Assembly: GCF_051622035.1 (NCBI RefSeq)
Contig: NC_135362.1
Coordinates: 13,519,501-13,583,500 of the forward strand
DNA: 64,000 bases
From: Arctopsyche grandis
Lineage: Eukaryota > Arthropoda > Insecta > Trichoptera > Hydropsychidae
Reading direction: 5' to 3'
Positions 25,706-37,388 of the stretch are shown in pieces (the stretch's first letter is position 1; each line of letters opens with the position of its first letter). The position numbers and the translations under genes were made by a program. The notes beneath the pieces are model-generated. The model searched no databases. It saw only the letters and a program-made list of their open reading frames with translations, and was not told the DNA's origin.

Positions 25706-26907
25706 TTGTACATACATATACATACATATATATTATTATTCGAAGAATTCCATTGTGCAACTGTTGCGGGATAGGGTGTTCGAAATATGTAGGAATCGCG
25801 ATCGAATAGGCCCGAGGCTAAATTCCGGTTACACGGAACCGAAAACCGAAATCGGATAGTTTCGGACGCGACATTAGCCCTGCGGCTCAGTACAATGTAT
25901 GAGGAAGACAACGCACGAAACCAAACACCAATGATCAGGGACTTCGCATGATTGGATTTCACAGCTTATAACAGGGAACGTCAACATTTTTCAAACTGAA
26001 ACCATCCTCAAATCATTAATTACAAACACAAAAAAATCAATTCCCAACTCCAACAACCAAGTGTAATCGTAACGAAGGATCTGATATGCGAGGCGCGGCC
26101 ACGTCGACCACTTTTTCCTCGGATTGGATTTTTCGGAGGACGACGTTAATTATTGAACACCGAAGATGGTAATCGTGACGTTGTCGTCTCATTTTCGAAG
26201 CAGATGTCTCGCATACCGACTCCCGCAATGGACGTGTCAATTATTTTCGATCGTGCTTCGAAAATTTCACCGCGACAAAACATCCGAAGTCCAAAGTGAA
26301 AGCAGTGAACACCCGATCGAACGGGTGTTTGTTATACATATCACAGTTGGCTCTCGAGGAAATCAAACCTGGTGATTTATCACCGAAGATCGAACGATAA
26401 GGTCGATCGAAACGGACCATCCGTGAACGGAAGTTGTCGAATCGTCGTCGATTTTCAAACAGTCGAAAAACTGGTAGCGAACTAGATCTATATTGATAAA
26501 ATGTAGGCACTAAACATTGATAAAAATCGCCAATCTTAAGTGGTCTACTAGTTTGTTAGGATGAAACAACATATTCGTACTAAATACAAACATATGTATA
26601 TAGGTACCTACGTACAGAATCGTTGAGAGCGAACCCGAGCACTGAAAATGTACCCATGACTAAAAATCCTTGCTTAAAGATTTTTAACACTGTGAAAAAA
26701 ATTTCAGAACTTTTTTGTTATTTGAAAATAGTAGGTATTAACAATTGAACACATAAATTTACGAACTTTTAATTACATACATACATATGTATGTACCATA
26801 CTCAATTCTAAAAACAATAACCGAAAAGTCACACTAACCCAAATAATGTTTTTAAAAGTGTCGAGCTGATTTCCATGTAATTTTGTTTTATCATATTTTC
26901 TTTTAGT
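25706..26907. other. Non-coding stretch, CpG-richer 25740-26470
   Basis: The 25740-26470 block is CpG-rich compared with its surroundings, contains repeated TCGAAA-type motifs and open frames on both strands, and shows no domain. 26500-26900 is AT-rich. No gene was recognised. Confidence 0.35.
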
Positions 26908-27393
26908 GCATCATCATCATTCATAGCCATTTTCCATCAACTTCTGGATGAAGATCTCTTCAACATGCTTCCATCCGTCTCTGTCTTGAGCAACTCTCAT
27001 CCACCGCATTTCACAGATTTTTCTGATTTCATCCACCCATCTCCCCCATGGACTTCCTTGCATCCTTTTACATTCTCTCGGTAACCTAACACTTCTTTCG
27101 TCTATCTATAGTCCGTCCTTCTAGCTACGTGACCCGCGCATTGCTCTACGTTCTCTCTACCCTTCCCATGGCCAAAATATCTCTACTCTCATCAACCACC
27201 TTTGTCATACTTCTAGCCCACGTATTCCGTTTATTTATTTCTCCTCTTTATGCTAAGCATACAGCGGTCCATACTTTTTTGAGTGCACTGGACTTCATGC
27301 AGCATTCTGGCTTCCATTGCCCAAGTGTTGCATCCATACTTCATGTGATGACGTTAAACGCAATGGTTTCAGGAATCTTTCGTTTTATAATTT
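26908..27393 (-). mobile_element. RTE-like LINE 3' fragment with (GAT)n tail
   Basis: Minus-strand reading gives the post-RT block across several frameshifts, including AGHVARRTDYR and WMKSEKSVKC. It ends with a (GAT)n tail at 26907-26920. A plus-strand 89-codon frame here is antisense to this fragment. Its 5' break abuts repeat family E at 27394. Confidence 0.7.
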
Positions 27394-27548
27394 ACTAGTG
27401 TTGGACCCGTTGATTTCAACGGGTGGTTTCGAAAAGGAATTGAAACTCGAATAAAAATAAAGTTAAAGATATTGAATCGACTGGTTTCGGAAAGAAATTT
27501 ATGCACGAATTACGAATGACAAATTACGAAGTGATTACGTTTTGTGCA

Positions 27549-27867
27549 TCGCCGACGCCTCCGGCACCCCGGGACCCCAGCGACGCCGACGCCACCGACG
27601 CCTCCGGCGCCCTCAGCGCCCCCGATGCCTTCGGCACCCCGGGGGCTTTGCCCCCAGCGCCGCCGACGCCTCCGCCGACGCCTCCGGCGCCCCCAGCACC
27701 CCCGATGCCTTCGGCACCCCGGGGGCTTCGCCCCCAGCTCCCCCGATGCCTTCGGCATCCCGGGGGCTTCGCCCCCAGCGCCGCCGACGCCTCCGGCGCC
27801 CCCAGCACCCCCGATGCCTTCGGCACCCCGGGGGCTTCGCCCCCAGCGCCCCCGGCGCCACCGACGC
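27549..27867. repeat. GC-rich hairpin-forming minisatellite
   Basis: About 320 bp is extremely GC-rich compared with the window. It is built from reiterated short hairpins: TGCCTTCGGCA, GGGGGCTTCGCCCCC and GCCTCCGGC, each a GC stem closed by TTC or TCC. It is open in several frames on both strands (Ala/Pro- or Gly/Arg-rich translations), a composition effect. It sits inside repeat family E. Confidence 0.85.
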
Positions 27868-28230
27868 ACAAAAATGAAAAATATGAAAAAAATGAAAAAT
27901 ATGAAAAAAATGAGAAAACTAAAAAAATGAAAAAAACGAAAAAAAATGAAAAAACTGAAAAAATGAAAAAAATGAAAAAACTGAAAAAATGAAAAAAATG
28001 AAAAAACTGAAAAAATTAAAAAAATGAAAAAACTGAAAAATGAAAAAACTGAAAAAATGAAAAAAATGAAAAAAATGAAAAAACTGAAAAAAATGAAAAA
28101 ACTGAAAAAAATGAAAAAACTGAAAAAAATGAAAAAACTGAAAAAATGAAAAAAATGAAAAAACTGAAAAAATGAAAAAAATGAAAAAACTGAAAAAATG
28201 AAAAATATGAAAAAAATGAAAAATATGAAA
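27868..28230. repeat. A-rich purine tract with about 10-bp period
   Basis: The + strand is almost entirely A and G with T at regular positions, as reiterated GAAAAAAATGAAAAAACT units. The minus strand gives a Phe/Ile-rich pseudo-ORF of 258 codons, which is an artefact. Strand asymmetry is extreme. Confidence 0.9.
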
Positions 28231-28343
28231 AAAAAAATTATTTGTTCCCCATACTGGTTGACTGGTTGATCGTCCGTCACATACAAATATACAAATATAC
28301 AAATATATTTAGCGACAGTCCGTTTTTATATATATTATGACAT

Positions 28344-28640
28344 ACTAGCTGAACCCGGCATGCGTTGCAATGCCACAATAACGCATGCAAATTCCCGTTC
28401 CCGTTCTCATGCTCGTTACCGTTCCCATTTGTCTTGACTTGACTTGACTAAAAAAAATAATAGAAGGCGACGAACACTTTTTCAATTATTCAATTGTTTG
28501 TTTATACGCCCTATGTCACCCTAACAACGCAAGTGGTGCCCCGAACGCATTTGAAATTATTTACCATGCAATGCAACTCATTCCCGTTTTTGGGGGATTT
28601 TTTTTTACATAAACCTTCTCGGACATGCACACAATACTCT
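28344..28640 (+). repeat. Interspersed repeat family C, copy 1
   Basis: It begins ACTAGCTGAACCCGGCATGC, then has CCCGTTCCCGTTC units, an ATTATTCAATTGTTTGTTTA block, CCTAACAACGC and a CTCGGACATGCACACA end region. The reverse complement of 30215-30590 matches these blocks in order. The ACTAGCTG-ACCCGG head is of a kind frequent in arthropod retroposon-like repeats, but I cannot name the family. Confidence 0.6.
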
Positions 28641-30190
28641 TGTAAGTTCATCGCATATGTATGTACGTACATATGTATGTATATACCTATACATACATCC
28701 ATACATATGTACATTATGATTATTTTCTCCACAATTCTTTAAGCAGCAAGGACCCGGAATATTTTTCCCTCTCATCCCACATTTCAGCCAGCCGAATGAG
28801 AATACGAATGAGAATTTTTCGCAAATTGCGAAAAAGTTAACGTTAAATACGTCTGGTTAGTGCATGCAAATCTTAGTCTACAGTTTTTAAAATTTGTTCA
28901 CTATTATTATATTGATATTCAACCATTTTAAATCATTCAATGCTTTCTATCTTGAGAAAATGATAACACACATTGATAGCATCGTTACCTCTCACTATTA
29001 TTTTTTAGATCCACAGTATCGTTAGAAACTGAGCCATCCGCTACCATAGACGGCAAACGGACAAGAAGTATTTTTTTTTATATTTATAATAATAAAATAG
29101 CACTCGTCAATCGTAAAGGCCATCAGAGATATGCATACAACTACTTCAGAGGAGGTGAGATTGCACAACGTCAAAATTTCACGAATCGATTTGAATTATA
29201 AATTTGACATGTTTGATCGATCGCGTGCTAAATGCTCACTACTTCGATCGATGCTCAACAAAGTTTTGAACAATGATTTGTATCGCTTAATTGTATTAGG
29301 CTTATCGCGTTTGAAACTTGCCGCTGCATCAATCACGCTTTCGTGTCGTTAATTAATTTTATTTTCACAGACAATTAATCGAACCGCAATTGATGAGTTT
29401 CTCCTATCCGTTCGACCGTTTTCAGTTTGGTATCTTGTTAAGTGTATATTCGAAATCAATGACTGAAAGTCACTGTCAGTTGTAACAAGTGGTTGTTTGC
29501 CCGCATGCCCACTAATCCGTTTCGTATCTAACGAACAATATCGAATTACCGATTATAAAATAGGATATGTTTTGATGTCTGTGCGGGCTTTGAGAGAAAA
29601 TTGGATGAGGACTCAACATAAAAGACTTAAAGTTAAACAAGAATCAAAGATTCTCAATGAATGGATGATTCTTCAATCTTAAATGAAAAAAAATCTACAT
29701 ATTTTATTTTTCATACATATATACCAAGAAGGTCTAAAAGGTAAAACCCAATGCACCTTCATGGCTAATAACAAACATTGCAGCATTTTCTATTACATAA
29801 TTCGCTGAATTTCGAGATACTGAAAAACTCGAAATTAACGAGATATCTATGGATTTAAACTTGTACATAAATTTTATCTATATAATTTTCAGTATTTGTT
29901 GTATACATGTCCAGGAAAAAAAACCTCTTAGTAATATTATTTGTAATTACGATTTTATCGACGTGAAAGTATGTAGTGCCAGTGTGTAGTTAAGGAAATG
30001 TGTACGTTGGTAACCAACTTGCGCGCACGCATACCAACCCTTACATTACGTACCACTCATACCAACCTTACATTACGTACCACTCATAGTAATCCTACAT
30101 ATATATAAAAATCAATGTTTGTCTATCTGTCACGCGTTCCTATACTTAACTATAGTTTAATTTGATTATTAAGTATTAATTTGAAACTAA
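28641..30190. other. Non-coding stretch, nothing recognised
   Basis: Mostly AT-rich with TATGTATGTACGTACATATG around 28660. A direct repeat, TTACATTACGTACCACTCAT, occurs twice near 30040-30085. Open frames under 75 codons lack domains. Confidence 0.4.
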
Positions 30191-30214
30191 AACATTCACT
30201 TATCGAAACGCATC

Positions 30215-30590
30215 GAGAAGCGGGAACGGGAACAGGAATTACATGCGGTATTGTACGATGGAACGCTGGAACTTTCAGGATTTATCGTATGCATGTCCGG
30301 GAAGCTTACTGTTAAAAAAATTAGCCAAAAACGGGGACGCAAACGGGAACGAGTGGCATTGCAACGCAATAATTTCAAATGTTTTCGCGTCGCGACATGC
30401 GTTGTTAGGGTAAAATAAACAAATAATTGAATAATTTCAAATTTGTTCGCTGCCTGCGTTTTTCCGACAAATGGGAACGGGAACGAGAACGGGAACGAGA
30501 ACGGGAACGGGAACGGGAATAGGAACGGGAACAGGAATTGCATGCGTTATGAGATATACATGCAATTCCCGTATCAGTTGTATCAGTTGA
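30215..30590 (-). repeat. Interspersed repeat family C, copy 2
   Basis: This is an opposite-orientation relative of 28344-28640. It has an expanded run of GGGAACGGGAACGAGAACGG-type hexamers (30475-30535), the CCTAACAACGCATG block and the CCGGACATGCATACGA block. The hexamer run gives a Phe/Pro-rich pseudo-frame on the minus strand. Confidence 0.6.
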
Positions 30591-31805
30591 CGATATGAGA
30601 TATACAATTTTTGATAATTTAGAAAGTAATTGTAAGAATGTTATTAATCAAATTTATATATGTAATGAATTAAATATATGTACTTTCCACACTAAGTGTT
30701 TTCTCGAACTAAATTGCTAAAAGATGTCACTAAGAAAATACCTGAATGTTGTAACACTAGAAACGTAAAAGGAAAAATAGGAATCTGGCAAAAATTAACT
30801 AATAATAGATGGCTATATACCTTGTCGGAAAGTAAGAAACTAACATTTTAGATTATAATTATATTTCAAATGAAAATATATTTTCACTGACGTTTCAGTG
30901 AAATCATAACCAGTTACATTTTCAATGTTGGTTTTATTAATTTAAGATGAGATTGTTAGGGTTGGTATTATTTAAAGGTTAGGAATAGGTTAGGTTATGT
31001 AAGGGTTGGTCCTATTCATTCAAGATAAATAATTGTAATATTTAAAATTTAAATAAATATATCTTGGTTGGGATTTGGCTAAATAGTCATCCTCCTAATC
31101 AAGTAGTTTTTCAAAAGATAAACTTTCAATGAGACGTGACAGTACATATGTATAAAATTGACCGACAAGATAAAATATTAATTGCAGCTCATCTCTTCAT
31201 TCTCGTAAACTACTACAATTATTCGTGTGCTCGTATAATTAATGTGTTCATTAAATATATTACGCTCAGATATGAATCCGTGAGATCCGTCACACACATA
31301 AAATAACCGTCGACGGCATATTAAAGCACCCGGTGACATTTGACATCGCAGAAATGGATACGAGAACGAGAGCATCGTTGAAATTAAACGATATCATTAT
31401 TAAGAGCTGCGGTGTCATTAGCCGTGCAACGAGGCCGGCAGATTGGAAGGGGGAGGAATACAGTTGGGCTCAGAAAAAAATGACCCCTCGAAGAACCGGC
31501 TCGGTATAATGAGGGGGCTCTTCTTGTGCTCTCGACGAGTCTCGTGTGTGTTGACCGATCATTACTCCATTTAAAACAATTTGTAAGCCCCTATAATAAA
31601 ATTCATTCATTTACTTAATGGGTTATTCGCCGTAACGTAATGGCCGGTGGTGGCATCTCGCTCTCACCATCTCGGTCGGATCGAGCTGGCGCCGTACATA
31701 ATTGTCAAATAAGATTTGTCGGAATGGTTGGGTTTTTTTAAATTGACAATTGTAAAAATGTCGAAACACTCCGGGCCCGTCGCCGTCTTGTTATAAAGCT
31801 CCATT
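30591..31805. other. Non-coding stretch, GC-richer 31320-31720
   Basis: A palindrome (TTTCACTGACGTTTCAGTGA) lies near 30882. GGTTAGGTTATG-type repeats occur around 30960-31010. 31320-31720 is CpG-richer and could be a conserved non-coding element. No gene was recognised. Confidence 0.35.
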
Positions 31806-31827
31806 ACACACACACACACACACACAT
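31806..31827. repeat. (CA)n microsatellite
   Basis: Ten or so CA units lie immediately before the left end of a MITE family A copy. Confidence 0.9.
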
Positions 31828-31833
31828 CAAGTG

Positions 31834-32076
31834 AGCCGTTATATTTGAAAGTGGCGGAATTCCAATTTTCAGTTCCAAAAACACTTTTTCTGTTTTACTC
31901 AATTCACAAATTGCTATCACTTATTTCAATTCGATATGTCCAAAATATCAGAAAAGCAGAATAAACGAATTACAAGCCACCAGTATTTTTAAATATGTAT
32001 TGTTAAAAGTGAAATATTATATTTAATGTTAAATATTTCTCGAAATGAAGAAAAGTGGACTTTTGCCAGTTTCGGG
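31834..32076 (-). mobile_element. MITE family A, copy 2
   Basis: It starts AGCCGTTATATTTGAAAG and continues into the interior of copy 1 read backwards, with TATGTCCAAAATATCAGAAA and CGAAATGAAGAAAAGTGGAC. The right terminal repeat is eroded (GCCAGTTTCGGG). Orientation is opposite to 2445-2698. Confidence 0.75.
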
Positions 32077-32557
32077 ATTACTATTGTAGATATATGTTTG
32101 AACAAAAATTAGCCAAATAACATTCTAATGGTTCTTAATTATTGACATAAAGTCCAGGCTACAATTCTAGGTAGAAAATATTTATATTGTGTAGTTTTGA
32201 TCCTGTTATCTTATTTATTTATTAAAAAACAGAAACAAACAGCATTGCAACGTATGTACATAATATAACATTGATACCAAAAAAGTTTCTAAATATAAAT
32301 TAAAATAAAAACAAAAAAGAAAACATTGAATGGTGGTAAATATGGGATATTCACTGACATACATACATACATATGAGATACTAAGAATAATGATCAAATA
32401 ATAGAAATTTAAAGTAAGAAAAGGAACAACAAAATTGATAAATATGAGGTGCGGAGTATTGTTAAGAGAAGAGTAAGATCTAAAAGATAAAAGTGAATTA
32501 TAGAAGTACTTGGTAGAACTGGGATTAATGTGAAATAATGAAGGTATATGGAATATT
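32077..32557. other. AT-rich spacer, nothing recognised
   Basis: AT-rich unique-looking DNA with one CATACATACATACATATG tract near 32359. No gene or family match was found. Confidence 0.45.
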
Positions 32558-32890
32558 CACTGAGCAACAAGAAATCGGAGACTAATCAATCTTTACTAGG
32601 TTTGACCCACTAAATTCGAATATGACAATAATTTTTATTGGCTTACGCTCGCTTCACAGATACATATATATGAGCGCTTAAAAAAAATGTGAAATTTTTA
32701 AAGATTTTCGGCTTTTGCAGTCTTTAATTCAAAATCTAGTATTGTTGTGCCAAATTTATTTTAAACGCTGATATATCTCAAAAACGGGAGCAAGTCAATA
32801 AAAATTATTGTCATATTCGAATTCAACGGGTAAAACTTAGTAAATAAAGATCGGTTAGTTTCCACTCCGGTAATTATTTTTTGCTCAGTG
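32558..32890. mobile_element. 333-bp inverted-repeat MITE, CACTGAGCAA ends
   Basis: The outer ends CACTGAGCAA and TTGCTCAGTG are perfect 10-bp inverted repeats. Complementarity resumes inward (ACTAATCAATCTTTACTA with its partner, and AATTCGAATATGACAATAAT with ATTATTGTCATATTCGAATT), giving arms of about 95 bp. It has no coding capacity. The right flank TAAT and left flank ATT do not give a clean duplication; the ends look mariner-like, by inference. Confidence 0.75.
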
Positions 32891-33106
32891 TAATCCTCTC
32901 TAAAAATTTATCCTATTCACCGCAGTTATGTTTGCATTCATCAAGGATAATATAAATACTTTTTCCAGGGACGCATTGGCAAGAAATTGGAGATACGTAT
33001 GTTTGACAAAGACTATTTACTTGTGTCATTTCTATAAGGTTTATATAAACTATTTACTGACAAAATTAAACGAAGCTACTGACCAATCAAATACTGACCA
33101 ATTGAA

Positions 33107-33622
33107 TCTTTCTCTCGACCTTTCCAAGTTGATACCTCATTCATCGGATGATCGACGTGTTCCGTGTTTTGGCGATTTACAGATTTAAGGACGATGCCAA
33201 AGTGTTGTATTTCCGACATTTTCAATCTACATATGATAGCATCTCCGGTAGCACGAAAGTTTATAGACTTAAATATGAAGAGGATATTTCAGACCAATTA
33301 CGGACTGTAATGACTTCAGAGAAACTAGTCGGGTAATCAGTGATGAATAATATAATTTACTGGTCATCTATATGACTAGTAAATTATATTAGATTACCCG
33401 ACTAGTTTCTCTGAAGTTATTACAGTCCGTAATTGGTCTGAAATATCCTCTTCTTATTCAAGTCTATAAACTTTAGTGCTACCGGAGATGCTATTATAGA
33501 TTGAAAATGTCGGAAATACGACAACACTTTGGCATCGTCATTAAATCTGTAAATTGCCAAAACACGGAACACGTCGATCATCCGATGAATGAGGTATAAA
33601 CTTGGAAAGGTCGAGAGAAAGA
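33107..33622. mobile_element. 516-bp giant hairpin / foldback element
   Basis: Two arms of about 240 bp are near-perfect inverted repeats running from TCTTTCTCTCGACCTTTCC to GGAAAGGTCGAGAGAAAGA. They fold around a short centre near 33368-33371 (GGTCAT-CTAT-ATGACTA). Only scattered mismatches and small indels are visible. The open frames at 32928-33188 and 33148-33336 overlap the left arm and are not genes. No target duplication is evident. A transcript across it would form long double-stranded RNA. Confidence 0.85.
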
Positions 33623-35120
33623 ACTAACTACACTGGTTGGGTGGAAAAAGAGTTTCTTAATTGAGAAACACCTGAAACATAATGAGCTACGATTGAAGGA
33701 GTTCAGTAAATATGTACATACATACCACACCTGAATATAATGTGCAGGTAAAAAGAAGAAGAATTCTGTCCCTATTAGTATTAAACGTTAATCATACACA
33801 ACAAATATTTTCAGAATTCTTTTATAACCATTTGAACAAATATCACAACTTCCACAACAGTGAGATTCTCATACTATTGAAAAAACAATAATTTTTTCAA
33901 TAGTATTCCTCTCACGACTTGAAATCCATGCACGCCTATAAAACTCCCCCGATTCCGAATACAGCATTTTGAGCCACCATCGGTCGTGAGCGAACACTTA
34001 TCAGTCAGATTTAATGTCACCGTGTTTGTGATGCAGTCGCATCATCATCAACGCGCCGAGATAAACAAACGTGTGAGCATGCTCCTCGACATCTCAAACT
34101 GTGCAGCGCACGATTTTATACCCGTCACGACTGGTCCATTAGCCGGCCTCCCTTACCAAGTACACACTTAATTGATTCTTAGATGACCCAACCACCCATT
34201 AATCTGATATATTACTCGCGCGTACACACACATACGTGGCGTTGTAAAAGTGCACTTCTGAGAAATGGCGAACGTTCGTGACAGCCGAACAACAATAATT
34301 ATTTCTTACACACCACAATCCGAGTTCATTCTCCCCAAGAAGAAAGAAATGAATCTTCTCAACATTTTTTAGCGAGCACAGTGCGCGCGCACACATCTTT
34401 TTTACTCGTTGTCTATTTCGCTTTGGGTATTAATTGTTTTCCAAGAACTCGAGATGCGCTCAGATAGCTGTTTCTAGGAAAGCTCCAGGCACCGGAGATG
34501 AATTTGTACCGTCAGATATTAAATATGGATAGACACCCTATTATATCTCCGATAGAAATTATTGACATATTTCAGCTGGTCATTTATCATGTGTATAAAC
34601 ACGATGTCGAATGCGCGCTAGTCAATTCAATTCTGATATCACGTACAGGTTCATATTAAACATTCGATTAATTTCGTATGGTTCCATTCATCCATCGATA
34701 TACCAATAATAAAACATCATTTTTAATGAACGATGATAGAAATATAATCTGATATCCATTTCGCATTGTCATAATGATTGAATTCGATTCCGGCCTCTTC
34801 TTAATGTGGCATGTTTGATTTCACGCGTTAACTCTTCACAATTCGACTATTTAATACATAATTTTACTAATAAATTGATGAAACTAGACAATTTTCTTAC
34901 TTACTAATAAATTGAAGATACTATATAATAGATCATAGGGGCAAAAATACACAAAAAGCGAATTTTTGAAAAAAAATTGCGCTGTGTCATCAAATCATTA
35001 TTCTACCAATCATCAAAGCCTACCTTCTCGAAGTAGCAGTAGTAGCACAATTTTATCGAACTTTTAACTATGCCGCATTCCGAATTGGGCAGTATACATA
35101 CATACATATATGTATACGCT
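33623..35120. other. Non-coding stretch, GC-richer 33905-34400
   Basis: No gene was recognised. A short inverted pair around AATTTTTTCAATAGTAT and ATACTATTGAAAAAACAA occurs near 33870-33906. 33905-34400 is CpG-richer with domain-free open frames. The rest is AT-rich. Confidence 0.35.
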
Positions 35121-35339
35121 ATAGTGGTGGAAGCCCAATTTTTAGTTCCAAAAATCTTCTATTTGACTTAATTCACAAATTGTTATGATTTATTTTTATT
35201 CGATATGTCCAGAATCTCGGAAAAGCTGAATAAACGTATTACAGGCCACCAGTATTTTGAAATATTATTATATTTAATGTTTTGCGAAATATTTCTCGAA
35301 ATGAAGAAAAGTGGACTTTTACCGCTTTCAAACAGCTCG
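35121..35339 (-). mobile_element. MITE family A, copy 3
   Basis: The interior matches copy 2 (ATATGTCCAGAATCTCGGAAA, GCCACCAGTATTTTGAAATA, TTTCTCGAAATGAAGAAAAG) but both ends are eroded (GTGGTGGAAGCCC and CCGCTTTCAAACAGC). It directly abuts a (TA)n tract. Confidence 0.7.
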
Positions 35340-35343
35340 TATG

Positions 35344-35347
35344 AATA

Positions 35348-35423
<76 letters not shown>

Positions 35424-35432
35424 TACATATAT
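35344..35432. repeat. (TA)n microsatellite, about 85 bp
   Basis: This TA tract, with TATACATATA variants at its right edge, immediately follows the MITE copy. It gives spurious (Ile-Tyr)n frames on both strands. Confidence 0.95.
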
Positions 35433-36351
35433 GTATGCATGCAAATATGCTGTTGAACATTAGATAGACACTTTAGTACTGTCATATCAGAGATCATTGT
35501 TCGTTTTGAAATATTGGCAATTTTCGTCACCGCCTAAGCTGACCGAGCTTGATTGGGGACGTTCGACATTACTCGCACACAATATTTTTTTGAAAGTGAA
35601 CATTTCCGTGGTCGAACGCATTTCTCACTCAAACTGAGTGATGTATCATCGTAGCTGTAAAACAGGGCCGTCCCGCCGGGAAATCATCAAAGTGTACTCG
35701 TATGTGTGTATGGATGTTTGTGTGCGGTTTCATTTTTTCGTGGCCAAATTAATGCTGGCCATTTGTCAGCTGTCGGGTATCGCATGTCGCTCTTGAAACA
35801 CTACCACTTGATCCTAATATCTGTTTTATTAACGAGCGAGAAGCCTTTCGTATATGTACATATATACATTTTTTTGACGTTTTGCCCTTTTAGAAAACAC
35901 TCCTTGCGTTTTTTGGGTGCGGTCGTAGCGTGGTGAGAGTTGAACCGAAAAGTTTTCCTTTCCTATTCATATCATATTCGTGGTACGGACACCATATGTG
36001 GCAGGCCTTAGCGAAAAACATTCTTCTCCTGAAAATGTGGAAAATGACAAAAAAAGTAATATAATAAAAAAAACATATTCATAATGATTGTGAAAATAAT
36101 ATTTTTATATTTAAACTTTTAAATATTAATTTTGAAAATGGAATTGAATTTTTTTTGTAACATTCGAGACAATATAAAACCGCGAAAATTTTCATTTTGA
36201 TGAAGAAGTTATCTTTCATTATAATTGGATCAAATGCTGAAAAATATGATATGCAATTTTAAAAATTTCATTTACGTGTTAAAGTACAATTTTGCACAGA
36301 CGGATATACAAAAAGAGTAAAAAGGGGTAACCCTAATATTCTGAAGTACGT
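35433..36351. other. Non-coding stretch, nothing recognised
   Basis: 35520-35940 has mixed composition with a 76-codon domain-free frame. 36000-36350 is AT-rich. No gene or repeat family was seen. Confidence 0.4.
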
Positions 36352-36576
36352 ATCAATGGCTTAGTGCACAGATATTGTATGTCCAGTTTTGAATTTGTAT
36401 CGAATTTTAAGTCTGTGGATGCTGGAATAATTCAGGTTTTTCCTTTTGAGGTAATTTATGTATACCACATAAATTAACTTGAAAGGAAAAACCTGAATTA
36501 TTCCAGCATCTACTAGCTTAAAATTCGATGCAAATTTAAAAATGGACATACAATATCTGTGCACCAAGCCATCGAT
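36352..36576. mobile_element. 225-bp foldback element
   Basis: The arms ATCAATGGCTTAGTGCACAG and CTGTGCACCAAGCCATCGAT are inverted repeats that continue through GATATTGTATGTCCA and on into CTGGAATAATTCAGGTTTTT. They meet at a TAATTTATGTATACCACATAA centre. Nearly the entire element is self-complementary. A 68-codon frame on the minus strand is a by-product. Confidence 0.8.
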
Positions 36577-37388
36577 CTGTATGTACGTACAAATAGGTAG
36601 GTAAGTACATATAGGTTATTTACTTTAAAAAATTCCCGTCGTTTTATTTCACACATGCGAGTTACAATTTCGTTTGTTTGGCAATGGAGTAATACACAAG
36701 TTTGTGTAACTGAAAGTTAGCGGTGCAAACAATGCGCCCGAGAGTGCTCCGGGCACTGTTATTATTCTACATGCGAAACATATTGTGCACACTCGAGTGT
36801 CTTCTGAAAAGTTAAAATATCACATGTGCGCTGCTTGAAAGCTCCGCCGAGAGTTTTAAGCGCCTCAGGATGTACCCATATTATGTACATACACGTAGAT
36901 ATATAAATATATACATATGTAAGTATGCATAGCGTAATAGTTGCTGGACGTGAGCTTTTTGTTCCTGTTGACAAGGAAGTCCATTGTAGAGTGGACCAAA
37001 CGTTGCTACGGATAGGGAAAGTTCAACTACTGTAAAATAAATATTGGAAACTTTCAAATTAAGAGAACAAGCAGAGAAACATGATCAAATCTAAAGAAAT
37101 AAAATAGAGGAATAAAATATGTTCAAATAGTATTTGATAAGATGTAGAATAAATCAAGGAATAAATTTTGTTCAAACGAATGAAGAACAATGTATGATAT
37201 TGTATTGTGGAATGCTTTATGATGATATTGTATTGTAGAATGCGAACGTATGTATGATGATAATAGTATAATACAAAAGACGCAATATCCGCAAGACAGA
37301 TTATTATGACTATGTACATATGTATAGTGAACTGTTCGGTTTCATAGTTTTCGGACCATTTTTTTGTTTTTAACTTATATTTTACCAT
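36577..37388. other. Non-coding stretch, nothing recognised
   Basis: Short TACGTACAAATAGG simple repeats near 36580 are followed by AT-rich DNA. GATATTGTATTGTGGAATGC and GATATTGTATTGTAGAATGC form a close direct repeat near 37196-37243. Minus-strand frames of 70 and 109 codons lack domains. Confidence 0.4.

Larger units (their letters stand above)
27394..28250 (+). mobile_element. Composite interspersed repeat family E, copy 1
   Basis: The head ACTAGTGTTGGACCCGTTGA has an immediate hairpin (CCCGTTGA, TT, TCAACGGG). Two GGTTTCGAAAAGG-like modules, a GC-rich block, an A-rich block and a GTTCCCCATAC motif at about 28236 follow. The same head, modules, GC-rich piece and GTTCCCCATAC motif occur in a second copy at 45935-46515, which supports a real family. 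No protein domain is seen and the class is unknown. Confidence 0.55.

Noticed and set aside
27501..28286. Ala/Pro-rich plus-strand frames and a 258-codon Phe/Ile-rich minus-strand frame
   Set aside because: They come from the GC-rich hairpin block and the A-rich tract; several frames are open at once and there is no domain.
33148..33336. 62-codon frame that reads like a protein
   Set aside because: It lies within one arm of the 516-bp hairpin and is mirrored in the other arm.
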